Part shown: one piece after another, positions 28,842-38,183 of the stretch
Layout of the letters: every line of letters begins with the position of its first letter
Numbering within the stretch: the stretch's first letter is position 1
Assembly (NCBI RefSeq): GCF_001677275.1
Contig: NZ_CP016177.1
Location: forward strand, 2,170,001-2,234,000
Length of the DNA: 64,000 bases
Source: Vibrio breoganii
GTDB lineage: Bacteria; Pseudomonadota; Gammaproteobacteria; Enterobacterales; Vibrionaceae
Direction: 5' to 3'
Translations under genes and position numbers: made by a program
Notes under the pieces: model-generated
The model's input: the letters and a program-made list of their open reading frames with translations, nothing else
Told to the model about the DNA's origin: nothing
Databases searched by the model: none

Positions 28842-29756
28842 TCAAGATGCCGTCAGCATCTTCTGAATATCTTGAGCATGAGAGACACAATTATTCACCA
28901 AATGTCCTAGGGGCTCACTCATACCTTCTTTCTTGTAATAGATATACAGCGGAAGCGCCAGGCTGATTTCTTTTATTGGGATACATACACAGTTTTTATC
29001 AGCAACGAACTTGATGCATTGTGGTGCGATGGATATTCCTAGTCCTGACGAAACTGAAGTGACCAGATGTCGCATATTTTCAGGGTGAAAACTCACGTCC
29101 AGCGAGAAGCCTCTCTCTTGGCAGAGCAATGAGATGTGCTCAAACATTTCACTCCACTCAGAGCGACGAAACAGTATGAACTTTTCGCTGCGAAGCTCAT
29201 TTAAACTTACTTCAGTATTATTCGCTAAAGGGTGATTGGCCGGCAAGATTGCCACCAGCTTATCGGTATAGATCTTTTCTACATTGAACACGCTGCCATC
29301 TAGTTGTGGCTGACGTCTTGAAAAAGCGATATCAATCTTGTTTTCCAGCAACCCATCTTGCTGTTCCTGAGCGGTCATCTCAAAAAGGTTCGTGGTTACC
29401 TTGGCATTGCTACTGGAAAATTCCCCCAGAATCTTTGGCAGGAAAAATGAGCAAGCAGTAGCCAGGTACCCAATATTAAGCACTGACTCTTTGGACTCCA
29501 ACGCCTTACCCACCAACGCCTTTACTCGTTTATCATTAGCAATAATGGCCAAGGCTTCTGGTAACAACACCTCTCCGGCTGCGGTCAATTCTACCTGATG
29601 GGTGGTACGCAAAAACAACTTGGTTCCTAGCTCATTTTCCAAATCGGAAATATGACGAGAAACCGTAGGCTGAACGGTATTTAGCTCTCTAGCGGCCGCT
29701 GAAAAGTTTTTCAACTTAGCTACTGAAAGAAAGGTTTTAAGCGTCTTAATGTCCAT
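28842..29756 (-). CDS. LysR family regulator, probable regulator of uronate transport
   Basis: 304-residue LTTR. N-terminal HTH (MDIKTLKTFLSVAKLKNFSAAARELNTVQPTVSRHISDLE pattern, residues 1-40) and a substrate-binding domain from about residue 90. Divergent from the symporter at 29943, with a perfect 21-bp palindrome in between, the classic LTTR layout. A near copy of that palindrome lies before the PL7 lyase gene at 12537, so this protein may coordinate both uronate blocks (inference). Ligand unknown; an unsaturated uronate or KDG is a reasonable guess. Confidence 0.85.
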   Translation of the reverse strand: MDIKTLKTFLSVAKLKNFSAAARELNTVQPTVSRHISDLENELGTKLFLRTTHQVELTAAGEVLLPEALAIIANDKRVKALVGKALESKESVLNIGYLATACSFFLPKILGEFSSSNAKVTTNLFEMTAQEQQDGLLENKIDIAFSRRQPQLDGSVFNVEKIYTDKLVAILPANHPLANNTEVSLNELRSEKFILFRRSEWSEMFEHISLLCQERGFSLDVSFHPENMRHLVTSVSSGLGISIAPQCIKFVADKNCVCIPIKEISLALPLYIYYKKEGMSEPLGHLVNNCVSHAQDIQKMLTAS

Positions 29757-29779
29757 GGGAGTTGGTCATTCGTTGATTG

Positions 29780-29800
29780 TATTATTGTTATACAATAATA
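29780..29800. promoter_or_regulatory. Perfect 21-bp palindrome, probable LysR operator
   Basis: TATTATTGT-TAT-ACAATAATA, 9-bp arms with a 3-bp centre, 24 bp upstream of the LysR gene and 142 bp upstream of the symporter gene. It contains the LTTR T-N11-A pattern. Confidence 0.65.
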
Positions 29801-29942
29801 ATATTTCCACTCTATGATAAGCCTCCTTATGATGAAACGTGTGTTAGGTCTCAGACCACAATAAAAATGTGTCTACTCCACAAACAAGAAAAAAAGGATG
29901 TAGCTATGCCTCTCTACCCTATTACTACAGGAACCATTAAGC

Positions 29943-31721
29943 ATGGATATTGATATTATTGTTGTACTCGTTTACTTCATTTTTCTCATCGGTCTCGGGT
30001 GGGTTTTCCGCTCTGCAGCCTCAAATACCAGTGAGTATTTTAGAGGAGGTGGCCGAATGCTATGGTGGATGGTCGGTTCCAGTGCCTTCATGATGGCATT
30101 GAGTGCAATGACCTTTACCGGCCTTATGGGCAAAGCCCTTACCAACGGTATGTCCGTCGCTGTTGTATTTTTCGCTAACGCTTTAGGTTACTTCTGTAAC
30201 TACCTTTTCTTTGCAGCCAAAGCGCGTCAAATGCGAGTGATCAGTCCTCTGCAAGGCATCAGACTTCGACTTGGTGCGGTAAATGAACAAGTATTTACTT
30301 GGGCAAACGTTCCTCTCAGTGTTTTACAAGCAGCAATCTGGCTTAACGGTCTTGCTGTGTTCACTAGTGCTGTTATCGGCGTACCTCTAGAGCAAACCAT
30401 TATCGGTGCAGGCTTAGTGGTATTGTTCATGTCATTGGTTGGCGGCAGCTGGGCCGTTATCGCTTCCGACTTTATGCAGATGATCATCATCACGGTAATG
30501 ACCTTCATTGCTGCCATGGTTGCTATCTGGAAATCAGGCGGTGTAGGCAACCTACTTGAGGTAGGTCTACCAACGCAACAGCTAATTGGTGATGGCTACA
30601 GCTACAGTTACCTATTTGTTGGCTGGTTTATCTGTATCTTTGTTAAGCAATTCTTCAGTACCAATAACATGGTCGACTCTTACCGTTTCATTGCTTCTAA
30701 AGACACAAAGAATGCTCGTAAAGCAGCTCTACTCGCTTGTTCACTAATGATACTTGGTCCACTTGTTTGGTTCCTACCGGCTTGGTACGTAGCGGGCAAT
30801 TACCCTGATGTGACTACATGGGGTCTAGAAGGCTTAGGCGACAAGGTTGCAGATGCGACTTACTACATGTTTGTTAAGAGTGAAATGCCAGTGGGTATGG
30901 TTGGTCTAATGCTAGCAGCTATGTTTGCAGCCACTATGTCTTCAATGGACTCAGCGCTGAACCGTAATGCGGGCATCATTCTTAAGAGTGTTTACGAACC
31001 ATACTTCTGTAAAGACTTCTCTGAGAAAAACCTAATGAGAGCAAGTAAGGTTCTTACTGCGATATTCGGTATCGTGATCATCCTTACCGGTTTGTTCTTA
31101 ACATCTCTAAAAGAATTCGGCCTATTCGACCTTATGATGTTAGTCGGCACTCTTGTTGGCTTCCCAGTGCTTATTCCATCAATCATGTGTTTCTTTGTGC
31201 GTAAAACGCCAGATTGGGCAGGCTGGGGTACTATCCTAGTCGGTATGTGTGTGTCAGCTGTGATCGCTTTTGTAATTACGCCAAACACGATTGAAACAAT
31301 CCTTGGTCTTGATACGCAGCTTACCGCTCGCGAATTCTCTGAAATGAAGTCAGTAACACTGGGCGTAATTGGTCATATGTCGATTACTCTGCCGTTCTTT
31401 GTTCTATCTCGTTTCTTCTACAAAGAGCCATCGGCTGAGCGTGCCGCTGAAATCAACCAGTTCTTCAACAATGTTGATACTGAAGTGGTTGTTGAAGAGT
31501 CAGAGCAAAGCATTCTTATGGATAACAAGCAGCACATCATGCTTGGCAAGATGCTACTAACTGCATCTGTATTCTTAGCTATGTTAACGCTGGTTCCTAA
31601 TCCACTTTGGGGTAAAGCGTTGTTTGCCATCATTGCGGGCATCATAGGCTTTATTGGATTCATTCTATTGCGCACGGTAAAGAAACCTGCCGAGCTTCAA
31701 GTTAAGCAAAGCTGCGCATAA
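29943..31721 (+). CDS. Sodium:solute symporter, second uronate/oligoalginate importer
   Basis: 592-residue SSS-family membrane protein, clearly paralogous to the one at 15377: same EYFRGGGRMLWWMVGSSAF N-terminus, VASDF/IASDF block, SSMDSALNRNAGI and C-terminal PNPLWGK. Two diverged copies suggest different oligomer or monomer preferences. AGGAA lies about 9 bases before the ATG. It probably heads the operon symporter-acyltransferase-PL15 lyase, under the divergent LysR regulator. Confidence 0.87.
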   Translation: MDIDIIVVLVYFIFLIGLGWVFRSAASNTSEYFRGGGRMLWWMVGSSAFMMALSAMTFTGLMGKALTNGMSVAVVFFANALGYFCNYLFFAAKARQMRVISPLQGIRLRLGAVNEQVFTWANVPLSVLQAAIWLNGLAVFTSAVIGVPLEQTIIGAGLVVLFMSLVGGSWAVIASDFMQMIIITVMTFIAAMVAIWKSGGVGNLLEVGLPTQQLIGDGYSYSYLFVGWFICIFVKQFFSTNNMVDSYRFIASKDTKNARKAALLACSLMILGPLVWFLPAWYVAGNYPDVTTWGLEGLGDKVADATYYMFVKSEMPVGMVGLMLAAMFAATMSSMDSALNRNAGIILKSVYEPYFCKDFSEKNLMRASKVLTAIFGIVIILTGLFLTSLKEFGLFDLMMLVGTLVGFPVLIPSIMCFFVRKTPDWAGWGTILVGMCVSAVIAFVITPNTIETILGLDTQLTAREFSEMKSVTLGVIGHMSITLPFFVLSRFFYKEPSAERAAEINQFFNNVDTEVVVEESEQSILMDNKQHIMLGKMLLTASVFLAMLTLVPNPLWGKALFAIIAGIIGFIGFILLRTVKKPAELQVKQSCA

Positions 31722-31776
31722 AAATAACATTAAAACAGTAAGATAGGAGGGTTACCTCCTATCTATTGAGGTAAAC

Positions 31777-32328
31777 ATGTCAGTACAACAAAAATTCGGT
31801 GGGGAACTTACCGATGAAGAATTTCGCAAGTTCACCCTTTACACCACCCAAAGCAATAACGCTGCCGATGACAACACCCGAGCTCAGATAATGGGCTTCA
31901 CAAACGAAGGTGTAAGAGTTGCTCCGGGAGCTATCGTTCGAATTGGTGATAAGCAAATTGGCGCAAATTCTTATATTGGACTGTACAGCTACATCAATGG
32001 TGATGTCACCATTGGTCAAAACATACTCATTGGCCCCCATGTTTCTATCGTTGCGTCGAATCACTTGTATGACCCAACAACGGATCATTTTAGCGCTCGC
32101 AGCAGCCTTGAAGAAGGCAAAGTAGAGATCAAAGACGGCGTTTGGCTTACCACAGGCGTTGTCATCACCCCAGGAGTCACCATTGGCAAATGCGCTCTGG
32201 TGTGCGCTAACTCGGTAGTGACTCAATCGGTGGAAGACTACCAAATTGTTGCAGGCTCTCCGGCAAAAGCGATTGGGGAAATCAATCCTGAAACGGGCGA
32301 ATATCTTTGGTTTAAGAAGGAGCAATAG
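31777..32328 (+). CDS. Hexapeptide-repeat acyltransferase (LacA/maltose-acetyltransferase type)
   Basis: 183 residues forming a left-handed beta-helix: repeated [LIV]-G-x4 units (IGANSYIG, IGQNILIGPHVSIVA, VWLTTGVVITPGVTIGKCALVCANSVVT) and the family signature SNHLYDP with its His. These enzymes transfer acetyl or similar groups from CoA to sugars. In uronate clusters such a gene is unexpected; by analogy with LacA it might acetylate non-metabolised oligosaccharides. Sits between the symporter and the PL15 lyase with only 1 bp to the latter, so it is part of that operon. Confidence 0.82.
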   Translation: MSVQQKFGGELTDEEFRKFTLYTTQSNNAADDNTRAQIMGFTNEGVRVAPGAIVRIGDKQIGANSYIGLYSYINGDVTIGQNILIGPHVSIVASNHLYDPTTDHFSARSSLEEGKVEIKDGVWLTTGVVITPGVTIGKCALVCANSVVTQSVEDYQIVAGSPAKAIGEINPETGEYLWFKKEQ

Positions 32329-32329
32329 A

Positions 32330-34549
32330 ATGTTGTCATTGCAAAGAAACCATGACTTTCAAGTATTTATGTCTCCAGGACATGAACAAGAGGTGCTTGT
32401 AAACCCACCAAGCTTTAACTGGCCTCAACCTAGTTATCATGACAGCTTTAGTATTGAATTAGAGCACACCAATAAACCTCTGCAGTGGTGTTGGGAGAAC
32501 GTATCCTCTCCTTTCCAGTTGCCTTTCACGCTTCCAAATGGTGAATATCGTTGGCGCTTGGTTAATGCTGAGCATCAAGCGACACCTTGGTTTTCTTTTA
32601 GCGTCACTGAAAAGTCAGAAGACTACCTGGCGCCTACCGCCAAAGAATTATTTGAGCGCTGCCAACCTCACGAACAATTCTTGATGTACTTCGATGAGGA
32701 TATCAACCACGTTCGTATCTCTTCATGGATGGCCTATGACAAGCTCAAGAAAACAGCGGAACTTGCCGACATTGACGCGATTACCTACCCGACTCATTAC
32801 CGAAGAGGCGAGGAAGAAGGCAAACGCACAGCTATTGCGAATGTCAGAAAGTGGATAGATAGAGACCTTACCTCTCTAAGCTTGCTGTACAAGATTTGGG
32901 GAGATAAGCAAAGCGGTGAAACCGCAGTGTCTTTATTACTCAAGTTGGCAGAGTGGAGCCCAGAAGGTCCGGCATCACTGCTTCGTCCATGCACTTGGGG
33001 AGACGAGGTTGGTCTTTCTTTAGCTCGCAACCTTTACTTGGCATACCACTGGCTTGCGCCTCTTCTAACCGAAAGCGAAAAAAGCTTTGTGAGGCCTATG
33101 TTGGTTCGCATTGCTTATCAGATGGAGGAGCGATTAGAGCAAGATCAGTTCAAGCAGTTCCCTGGACACTCTCATACATCTCGCCTGCCAGCGTATCTTG
33201 GGGTAGCCGCTCTTGCACTGCACAAAGAGTTTGATCAAAGCGTCTGTGAACGCTGGCTTAACTACTCGCTAATGATCTACCGCGGTGTATTGCCATTTTA
33301 TGGTGGCGAAGATGGCAGCTGGGCAGAGGGTCCATTTTATTCCTCATCTTACAGTAAGTGGTTCCATCCGTTCTTCCTTTCCGTTGAGCGAATCAGTGGC
33401 TTCTCTTTCTACAACCACCCTTTCTACAAGAACTACAGCAATTTTGCGATGGATTTTGTAGCGACCCAAGATGACATACACCCATTTGGTGATGGCTTCT
33501 GGTGCAAGCGAGATGGCGCCGAATGGCCGGGCTTCTTTGCTCAAAACCCGCTGCGAATCTACGCTGAACGCTTCGGCGATCGCGCAACTCGAGAGATGAG
33601 TTTAGAGCTTGAACAACAGATCTCGTCTTATGATTTACACCTGCTCGATGTAGTGCCAACGATCCCACAAATTAAGCACTCTGAACGACCTTTATTGAAC
33701 CTAGACGAGAGCCAAGAATGTGACGGCATCTACAGCAAGTATTATGATTTTGCTGGACTGGGTGCCATCAAGAGCAAGCGTAGCTCTGTATTCTTTAGAG
33801 CCAGCCAATTCGGCAATAGCTCTCACCGTCACGCCGATCAAGGTAATATCGCCTTAATCGATTCACACACTAGCGTCCTGACGCCAAGTGGAAGTTATGG
33901 CTATCGTTTTGGCAGTGCCCATCACAGCGAATGGACCAGAACCACCAAAGCGCATAACCTGCCATTGATTGGTGGAAGAGGACAAATACTGGACGATGAG
34001 TCTGCAACCGCATCCGTTATCACCCATAAAACAGGGGCTAACTGGAGTGTTGTACAAATGGACTTAAGCCGAACTTACAGTGATGCAAAACGCTTTGTTC
34101 GAACCTTAGTCACCGTCGCAGATAAAGGCGTTCTCATCGTTGATAATATGAGTTTAGCTTCAGCGCAACCGGTGCAGTGGCGACTTCACTCTCCGCTAAA
34201 TGCAGAGAAGAAAGGACAACACGTTCTTCTTAATAATGACGAGTTAGCATACACAGTAAAACTGTTAGCTGATGGGCTATCAGAGCCCTGTATAGAAATA
34301 GGCTATCAGGAAGAAACCTCTCTTCATGAATCTGTAGTCTCTGATGCAAACCAAGATATAAGACATATAGAATGGCAAGCGGCGCCTGCTGCTCAGCATA
34401 CCTTTGTGGCGTGTTGTGAAAACAATCCTATCTATCACGATATGGATAATGCTGGTCTTTTGAAGGTTGATATTGGCGAAGGCATTATTGTCATAGATAT
34501 TGATGGTGAACGCGTACAAAAGCAGGCTAAGCAAATTGAACTAGCTTAG
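32330..34549 (+). CDS. Oligoalginate lyase, polysaccharide lyase family 15-type
   Basis: 739 residues, no signal peptide, so a cytosolic exolytic lyase. It resembles Atu3025 of Agrobacterium and OalA of V. splendidus (recalled): N-terminal beta-domain with NPPSFNW, alpha/alpha barrel with GHSHTSR (His280, His282, Arg285) and GSWAEGPFYSS (Tyr337), and a C-terminal heparinase II/III domain with SSHRHADQGN (His499, His501). It would release unsaturated uronate from oligoalginate. Start at ATG 32330 behind AAGGAG, 1 bp after the acyltransferase stop. Family is likely, exact substrate inferred. Confidence 0.85.
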   Translation: MLSLQRNHDFQVFMSPGHEQEVLVNPPSFNWPQPSYHDSFSIELEHTNKPLQWCWENVSSPFQLPFTLPNGEYRWRLVNAEHQATPWFSFSVTEKSEDYLAPTAKELFERCQPHEQFLMYFDEDINHVRISSWMAYDKLKKTAELADIDAITYPTHYRRGEEEGKRTAIANVRKWIDRDLTSLSLLYKIWGDKQSGETAVSLLLKLAEWSPEGPASLLRPCTWGDEVGLSLARNLYLAYHWLAPLLTESEKSFVRPMLVRIAYQMEERLEQDQFKQFPGHSHTSRLPAYLGVAALALHKEFDQSVCERWLNYSLMIYRGVLPFYGGEDGSWAEGPFYSSSYSKWFHPFFLSVERISGFSFYNHPFYKNYSNFAMDFVATQDDIHPFGDGFWCKRDGAEWPGFFAQNPLRIYAERFGDRATREMSLELEQQISSYDLHLLDVVPTIPQIKHSERPLLNLDESQECDGIYSKYYDFAGLGAIKSKRSSVFFRASQFGNSSHRHADQGNIALIDSHTSVLTPSGSYGYRFGSAHHSEWTRTTKAHNLPLIGGRGQILDDESATASVITHKTGANWSVVQMDLSRTYSDAKRFVRTLVTVADKGVLIVDNMSLASAQPVQWRLHSPLNAEKKGQHVLLNNDELAYTVKLLADGLSEPCIEIGYQEETSLHESVVSDANQDIRHIEWQAAPAAQHTFVACCENNPIYHDMDNAGLLKVDIGEGIIVIDIDGERVQKQAKQIELA

Positions 34550-34574
34550 AACTAGCCTCCCAGTTCTGACTACT

Positions 34575-34610
34575 AAAAAGCCAAGTGCGAGCAGACGCAC
34601 TTGGCTTTTT
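34575..34610 (+). terminator. Terminator after PL15 lyase
   Basis: AAAAAGCCAAGTGCG-AGCAGA-CGCACTTGGCTTTTT, 15-bp arms with a terminal T run. Confidence 0.95.
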
Positions 34611-34660
34611 TGCCTCTATAGTGACAGTACCTTCCTTAAGGAAAGGTGTAACTCAATGGA

Positions 34661-34689
34661 TAAAAAAAGAGCCTGCAAAAGCAGGCTCT
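34661..34689 (-). terminator. Terminator of the lipoprotein PL7 transcript
   Basis: AGAGCCTGC-AAAA-GCAGGCTCT stem, with a U run on the minus strand (34667-34662). Confidence 0.92.
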
Positions 34690-34841
34690 AAAAAAACGTG
34701 AGGAAACATTGAAGTGAATCATAGGTAAATCGCCATTGAAGACAGTTCAATCCCCGATTTCCTCACCGCTATCGAGACTCTAGCCCCCACCAGAAATCTC
34801 GACATGCTCTTTGACATTCGATGAATGTCAGTTAAACCGAA
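34661..34841 (-). ncRNA. Structured 3' region of PL7 gene, candidate 3'UTR-derived small RNA
   Basis: 180 bases after the PL7 stop codon fold into successive stems before the terminator: TGACATTC/GAATGTCA (34812-34830), CGAGA/TCTCG (34773-34801) and GTGAGGAAA/TTTCCTCAC (34698-34766) enclosing ATTGAA/TTCAAT. The 3' end is the strong terminator at 34661-34689. This is the look of a processed 3'UTR sRNA, but I cannot match it to a known family; it could also be only an mRNA tail. Confidence 0.4.
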
Positions 34842-35930
34842 TTATTGATCTAGGCTGAACTTGAAGAAGCTCACTTTAGAGTAATCGCCAGCTTCGATGC
34901 CGTTGTTTGCACAACCGCTTGAGCCAGTATTACATTGGTTGTAAGTACCTGCTTTGAAGTACATCCAGTCGTTTGCGTAGCCTTGGTCGTATTTGTCGCC
35001 TTGGTATTCACCTTTTGCTAGGTCAATATCATACGTCTTAACTTCTTGGTTTGGTTTGCCTGGGTTCTTAGTGAACGTTAGGTGCATGATATCACCTTCT
35101 ACATTTACGTCGTACGAGAAGATCTCGCCCAGTTTGATACCCGTTACAGGATCTTCTGAACCTTGGCGCAGACCGCTTTGACCGAACACTTCATGGCGAA
35201 TATCACGACGCTTGCTGTAATCGTCACCTAGAGCATTAGTTTCGTAGTTCCAGTAAATAGAGCCGTATTCATGCTCTGGCAGTTTACGGTACATGATTTT
35301 TAGAGGCTCGTTCTTCGAACCGTGGATTTGACCGATTACGGTAGCAAATGCACCATTTTTCTTGTAATCACCACTGGTACTTACCCAGTCAACCGACATG
35401 GTCGCACTCATGTGACCGCCAATCGCACCGTATGCTTCAGCATTATCTGTAGAAGCAATAGTGAAGTTGTTCTTTGGAGATGAGTAGTCATCAGAAAGCA
35501 TCGCACGCAGTTCACTACGAGCATTCTTAGAGTTTGGTGTTGTCATTGCTTTGTTTGGAGAAGCAAACACCATAGCGCCAGTTATAGAATCAGTGTAGAA
35601 CCACTCAGCATCAGAGAATGGGTTAGCCTTGTCATTCAACATAGGCTTGTAGATTTCCATTACCTTACCCGCACGCTCTGGCTTGTTATCGTCTCTTGGC
35701 GTATTTAGCTTGAACTTAGATAGATCGAAGTTTTCAGCTGGAACCTTGTTCACGTCTAAGTTGTACTGCACAGCCAGTTGCGGATCATTATTCGCTGAAG
35801 GAGCTTGCGTTGCAGACGGAGCTTGTTGTGTCGCAGATGCAGTATCGGGGGAAGAAGCTGTTGAGCAGCCTGCTAGGCCAGCAACGAGTGCTGAAACAAC
35901 AACAGCAGCAATCTTGTTCTTTGTATGCAT
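34842..35930 (-). CDS. Alginate lyase, polysaccharide lyase family 7, lipoprotein
   Basis: 362 residues from ATG 35930 (MHTKNKIAAV), with AGAGGT upstream; a frame extension 51 codons upstream has no ribosome-binding site and was rejected. Lipoprotein signal with Cys22 (LAGC), then a Ser/Ala/Thr/Gln-rich linker (about 23-50) that would hold the catalytic domain away from the membrane. PL7 signatures: RSELR (138-142), QIH (201-203), YFKAGTYNQ (324-332). Probably an outer-membrane-anchored, surface-facing endolyase complementing the secreted PL7 at 12537. It has its own transcript ending in a terminator about 155 bp downstream. Confidence 0.92.
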   Translation of the reverse strand: MHTKNKIAAVVVSALVAGLAGCSTASSPDTASATQQAPSATQAPSANNDPQLAVQYNLDVNKVPAENFDLSKFKLNTPRDDNKPERAGKVMEIYKPMLNDKANPFSDAEWFYTDSITGAMVFASPNKAMTTPNSKNARSELRAMLSDDYSSPKNNFTIASTDNAEAYGAIGGHMSATMSVDWVSTSGDYKKNGAFATVIGQIHGSKNEPLKIMYRKLPEHEYGSIYWNYETNALGDDYSKRRDIRHEVFGQSGLRQGSEDPVTGIKLGEIFSYDVNVEGDIMHLTFTKNPGKPNQEVKTYDIDLAKGEYQGDKYDQGYANDWMYFKAGTYNQCNTGSSGCANNGIEAGDYSKVSFFKFSLDQ

Positions 35931-36112
35931 ATTAACCTCTAGGTATTTATTTTTAGTGCCAAGAGAAACGGGAACAATACCCATCTCTTCTCTTAACGAG
36001 CGAGGGTCATAATGCACTAATATAATAATACAAGATATGAACAGGATCACGATCAGTAACATTTGCTGTCGAGATAATCTCAATCTTAATTTTCAATTAT
36101 TGAGAACGAAAA

Positions 36113-36141
36113 AAGAGCCAGTGATTGCCTCACTAGCTCTT
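36113..36141 (-). terminator. Terminator of the tctABC operon
   Basis: AAGAGC-x-AGTGA and TCACT-x-GCTCTT arms (one mismatch) with a minus-strand U run (36114-36109). About 30 bp after the tctA stop. Confidence 0.85.
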
Positions 36142-36170
36142 AGTATTAACACTCTGTTTTCGTTTACCGC

Positions 36171-37661
36171 TTAGGTATCTAACTGCATCTGCTTTTTCTT
36201 CTTCATCTTCATTGTCGAGTACACAGAAAAGACAGCTAACACAATAAAGGCTAAAGCAATCGGTCTTTCATACAGGAATGACCAAGAGTTATCGTACATC
36301 AGCAAGGCTTTACGCAGGTTGGTCTCCGCCATTGGACCAAGGATAATAGCGAGAAGTATTGGCGAAGATGGTATATCCATTTTGCCTAACACAAAGCCTA
36401 AAATACCAAAGGCAATCGCAATACCCACATCAAACATTGAGTTGTTAATCGCGTATGCGCCGACCACTGACAAGAATATGATGATAGGGATCATCAGCAA
36501 CTTGGGCACCTCAATGATGCGACAGAAGAAGCGAATACCCACTAGGCCAACGATTAACATCACAATGTTAGCCACCAGCATTGAACTGAATACGCCGTAC
36601 ACCACCTCTGGATTCTGAGCGAACAGCAGAGGACCAGGAGTTAGACCTTGAACAATCAGAGCGCCCAATAGTACTGCCGCTACCGCATCACCCGGAACAC
36701 CTAGTGTAAGTAAAGGAACAAGAGAGCCCCCTGTTACGCCGTTGTTACCCGCCTCTGCTGCGGCAAGGCCTCGTACAGAACCTTTACCAAATTCATCCGG
36801 ATTCTTCGAAGAACGCTTCGCTTCGTTGTAACAAACAAATGCAGAGATGTCCGCGCCAGCGCCAGGAACAGAACCAATGGTTGTCCCCATCAGACCACTT
36901 TTAACTGCTGTAGGCATCATCTCTTTAAGATCTTGTTTGCTCAGCAATTTGTGATCAAATTTAGCAACTTTAGCTTGCTTCTCTTTTAGGATTTTTTCAA
37001 TCTGGTTGATCGCTTCAGACAGTGCAAATAGACCAATCAGAACAGGAATTACATTGATCCCGCTATACAGATCCATCACGCCAAAGGTAAAGCGAGGCAC
37101 ACTACTAATTGGGTCTAATCCCACTGTTGAGATCAACAGACCAATAGTACCCGCCAATAGGCCCTTCAAAATATTCTGCGCTGAAACACTGGCAATGATG
37201 GTTAGACCAAATAGAGCCAATGCAAAGTATTCTGGTGCATTAAATCGCAATGCGAAGTTTGCTAGCAGTGGAGCAATAGCGATCAAAACGATTGTACTGA
37301 TCAACCCGCCCACAAACGAAGCGATTGCCGAGATACTCAGCGCTCTCGCCGCTTGGCCTTTGGCAGCCAGAGTATGCCCATCAAGCACCGTTGCGGCTGA
37401 GGCCGGAGTGCCTGGTGTTTTCAGCAAGATAGCGGCAATGGAACCACCATAGATACCACCGATGTAGACACCGATTAGCATAACCAGCGCCGCTGTTGGC
37501 TCCATGCCAAAGGTAAATGGCAGAAGAATGGCCACACCCATGGTGGCGGTCAGGCCCGGCAACGCACCGAGTACGATTCCGCCCACAACACCAAAGATTA
37601 AAATAGGTAAAACAGCTGGACTGAACGCGGTCAGTAAGCCATTCAATAGATGCTCAATCAT
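36171..37661 (-). CDS. tctA: Tripartite tricarboxylate transporter, large permease TctA
   Basis: 496-residue inner-membrane protein with about 11-12 helices and the TctA signature blocks (GALPGLTATMGVAILLPFTFGM, GGIYGGSIAAILLKTPGTPAS, GSVPGAGADISAFVCYNEAKR, GVPGDAVAAVLLGALIVQGL). Works with TctB and binding protein TctC as a sodium-driven importer of carboxylates. The substrate cannot be read from sequence; near alginate genes a sugar acid or dicarboxylate is possible. Last gene of the four-gene operon. Confidence 0.93.
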   Translation of the reverse strand: MIEHLLNGLLTAFSPAVLPILIFGVVGGIVLGALPGLTATMGVAILLPFTFGMEPTAALVMLIGVYIGGIYGGSIAAILLKTPGTPASAATVLDGHTLAAKGQAARALSISAIASFVGGLISTIVLIAIAPLLANFALRFNAPEYFALALFGLTIIASVSAQNILKGLLAGTIGLLISTVGLDPISSVPRFTFGVMDLYSGINVIPVLIGLFALSEAINQIEKILKEKQAKVAKFDHKLLSKQDLKEMMPTAVKSGLMGTTIGSVPGAGADISAFVCYNEAKRSSKNPDEFGKGSVRGLAAAEAGNNGVTGGSLVPLLTLGVPGDAVAAVLLGALIVQGLTPGPLLFAQNPEVVYGVFSSMLVANIVMLIVGLVGIRFFCRIIEVPKLLMIPIIIFLSVVGAYAINNSMFDVGIAIAFGILGFVLGKMDIPSSPILLAIILGPMAETNLRKALLMYDNSWSFLYERPIALAFIVLAVFSVYSTMKMKKKKQMQLDT

Positions 37662-37670
37662 ACCGCCTCC

Positions 37671-38117
37671 TTAATAAAATAGACCTTCAGGAAGTGCTAT
37701 GTAGAACACCTCACCGAATAGGTAATAAACGCCAAATACAAAGGTCCATGCCACAACGTAATACAGTGGCTTCTTGACCTTGAACAACACAAGATAAACT
37801 GTGAATGCAACTAGACTCGCTAACAAGTAGCCAATCACGCTAATTAATAATGCATATCCAATCAGGAATATGACACCGAATACGGCCATTTTTGAGAAAA
37901 TAACTGACTGTACTTCAGTGTTAGTAGATTTGAGTTTGTGTTGCACTAATAAGGCAATACAAATAATGATTTGAGCAACCGCAATGGCTGTTGGGAAAAA
38001 TTTCGCATCGACGCTCGCGTCTTGAAAGCGAGGTTCTGCAAACTGTCCAATAAGAACCAAAATAACTGCGCTTAGGGCAATGATTAGGGATGGGAAGACA
38101 ACATTTCTATTAATCAT
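37671..38117 (-). CDS. tctB: Tripartite tricarboxylate transporter, small permease TctB
   Basis: 148 residues, four predicted transmembrane segments (for example VVFPSLIIALSAVILVLIG at the N-terminus and PLYYVVAWTFVFGVYYLFG at the C-terminus), the DUF1468/TctB architecture. It is 9 bp before tctA and follows tctC after a short hairpin, the standard gene order. Confidence 0.87.
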   Translation of the reverse strand: MINRNVVFPSLIIALSAVILVLIGQFAEPRFQDASVDAKFFPTAIAVAQIIICIALLVQHKLKSTNTEVQSVIFSKMAVFGVIFLIGYALLISVIGYLLASLVAFTVYLVLFKVKKPLYYVVAWTFVFGVYYLFGEVFYIALPEGLFY

Positions 38118-38152
38118 AATGCTACCCTTTAAAGCTAAACTTCAAAGAAGGA

Positions 38153-38174
38153 GGGAGCCCTAGCAAGAGCTCCC
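38153..38174 (-). other. Stem-loop between tctC and tctB
   Basis: GGGAGC-CCTAGCAAGA-GCTCCC without a U run, placed just after the binding-protein gene. Likely stabilises tctC mRNA so that the binding protein is made in excess. Confidence 0.55.
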
Positions 38175-38183
38175 AGGTGGAAA

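Noticed and set aside
31780..32325. 181-codon open frame antisense to the acyltransferase gene
   Set aside because: It mirrors the hexapeptide gene exactly, has no ribosome-binding site and no recognisable domain, while the sense strand encodes a clear family.
35931..36083. 51-residue extension of the lipoprotein PL7 gene with a hydrophobic helix
   Set aside because: The internal Met at base 35930 has a ribosome-binding site and starts a perfect lipoprotein signal; the extension has neither.
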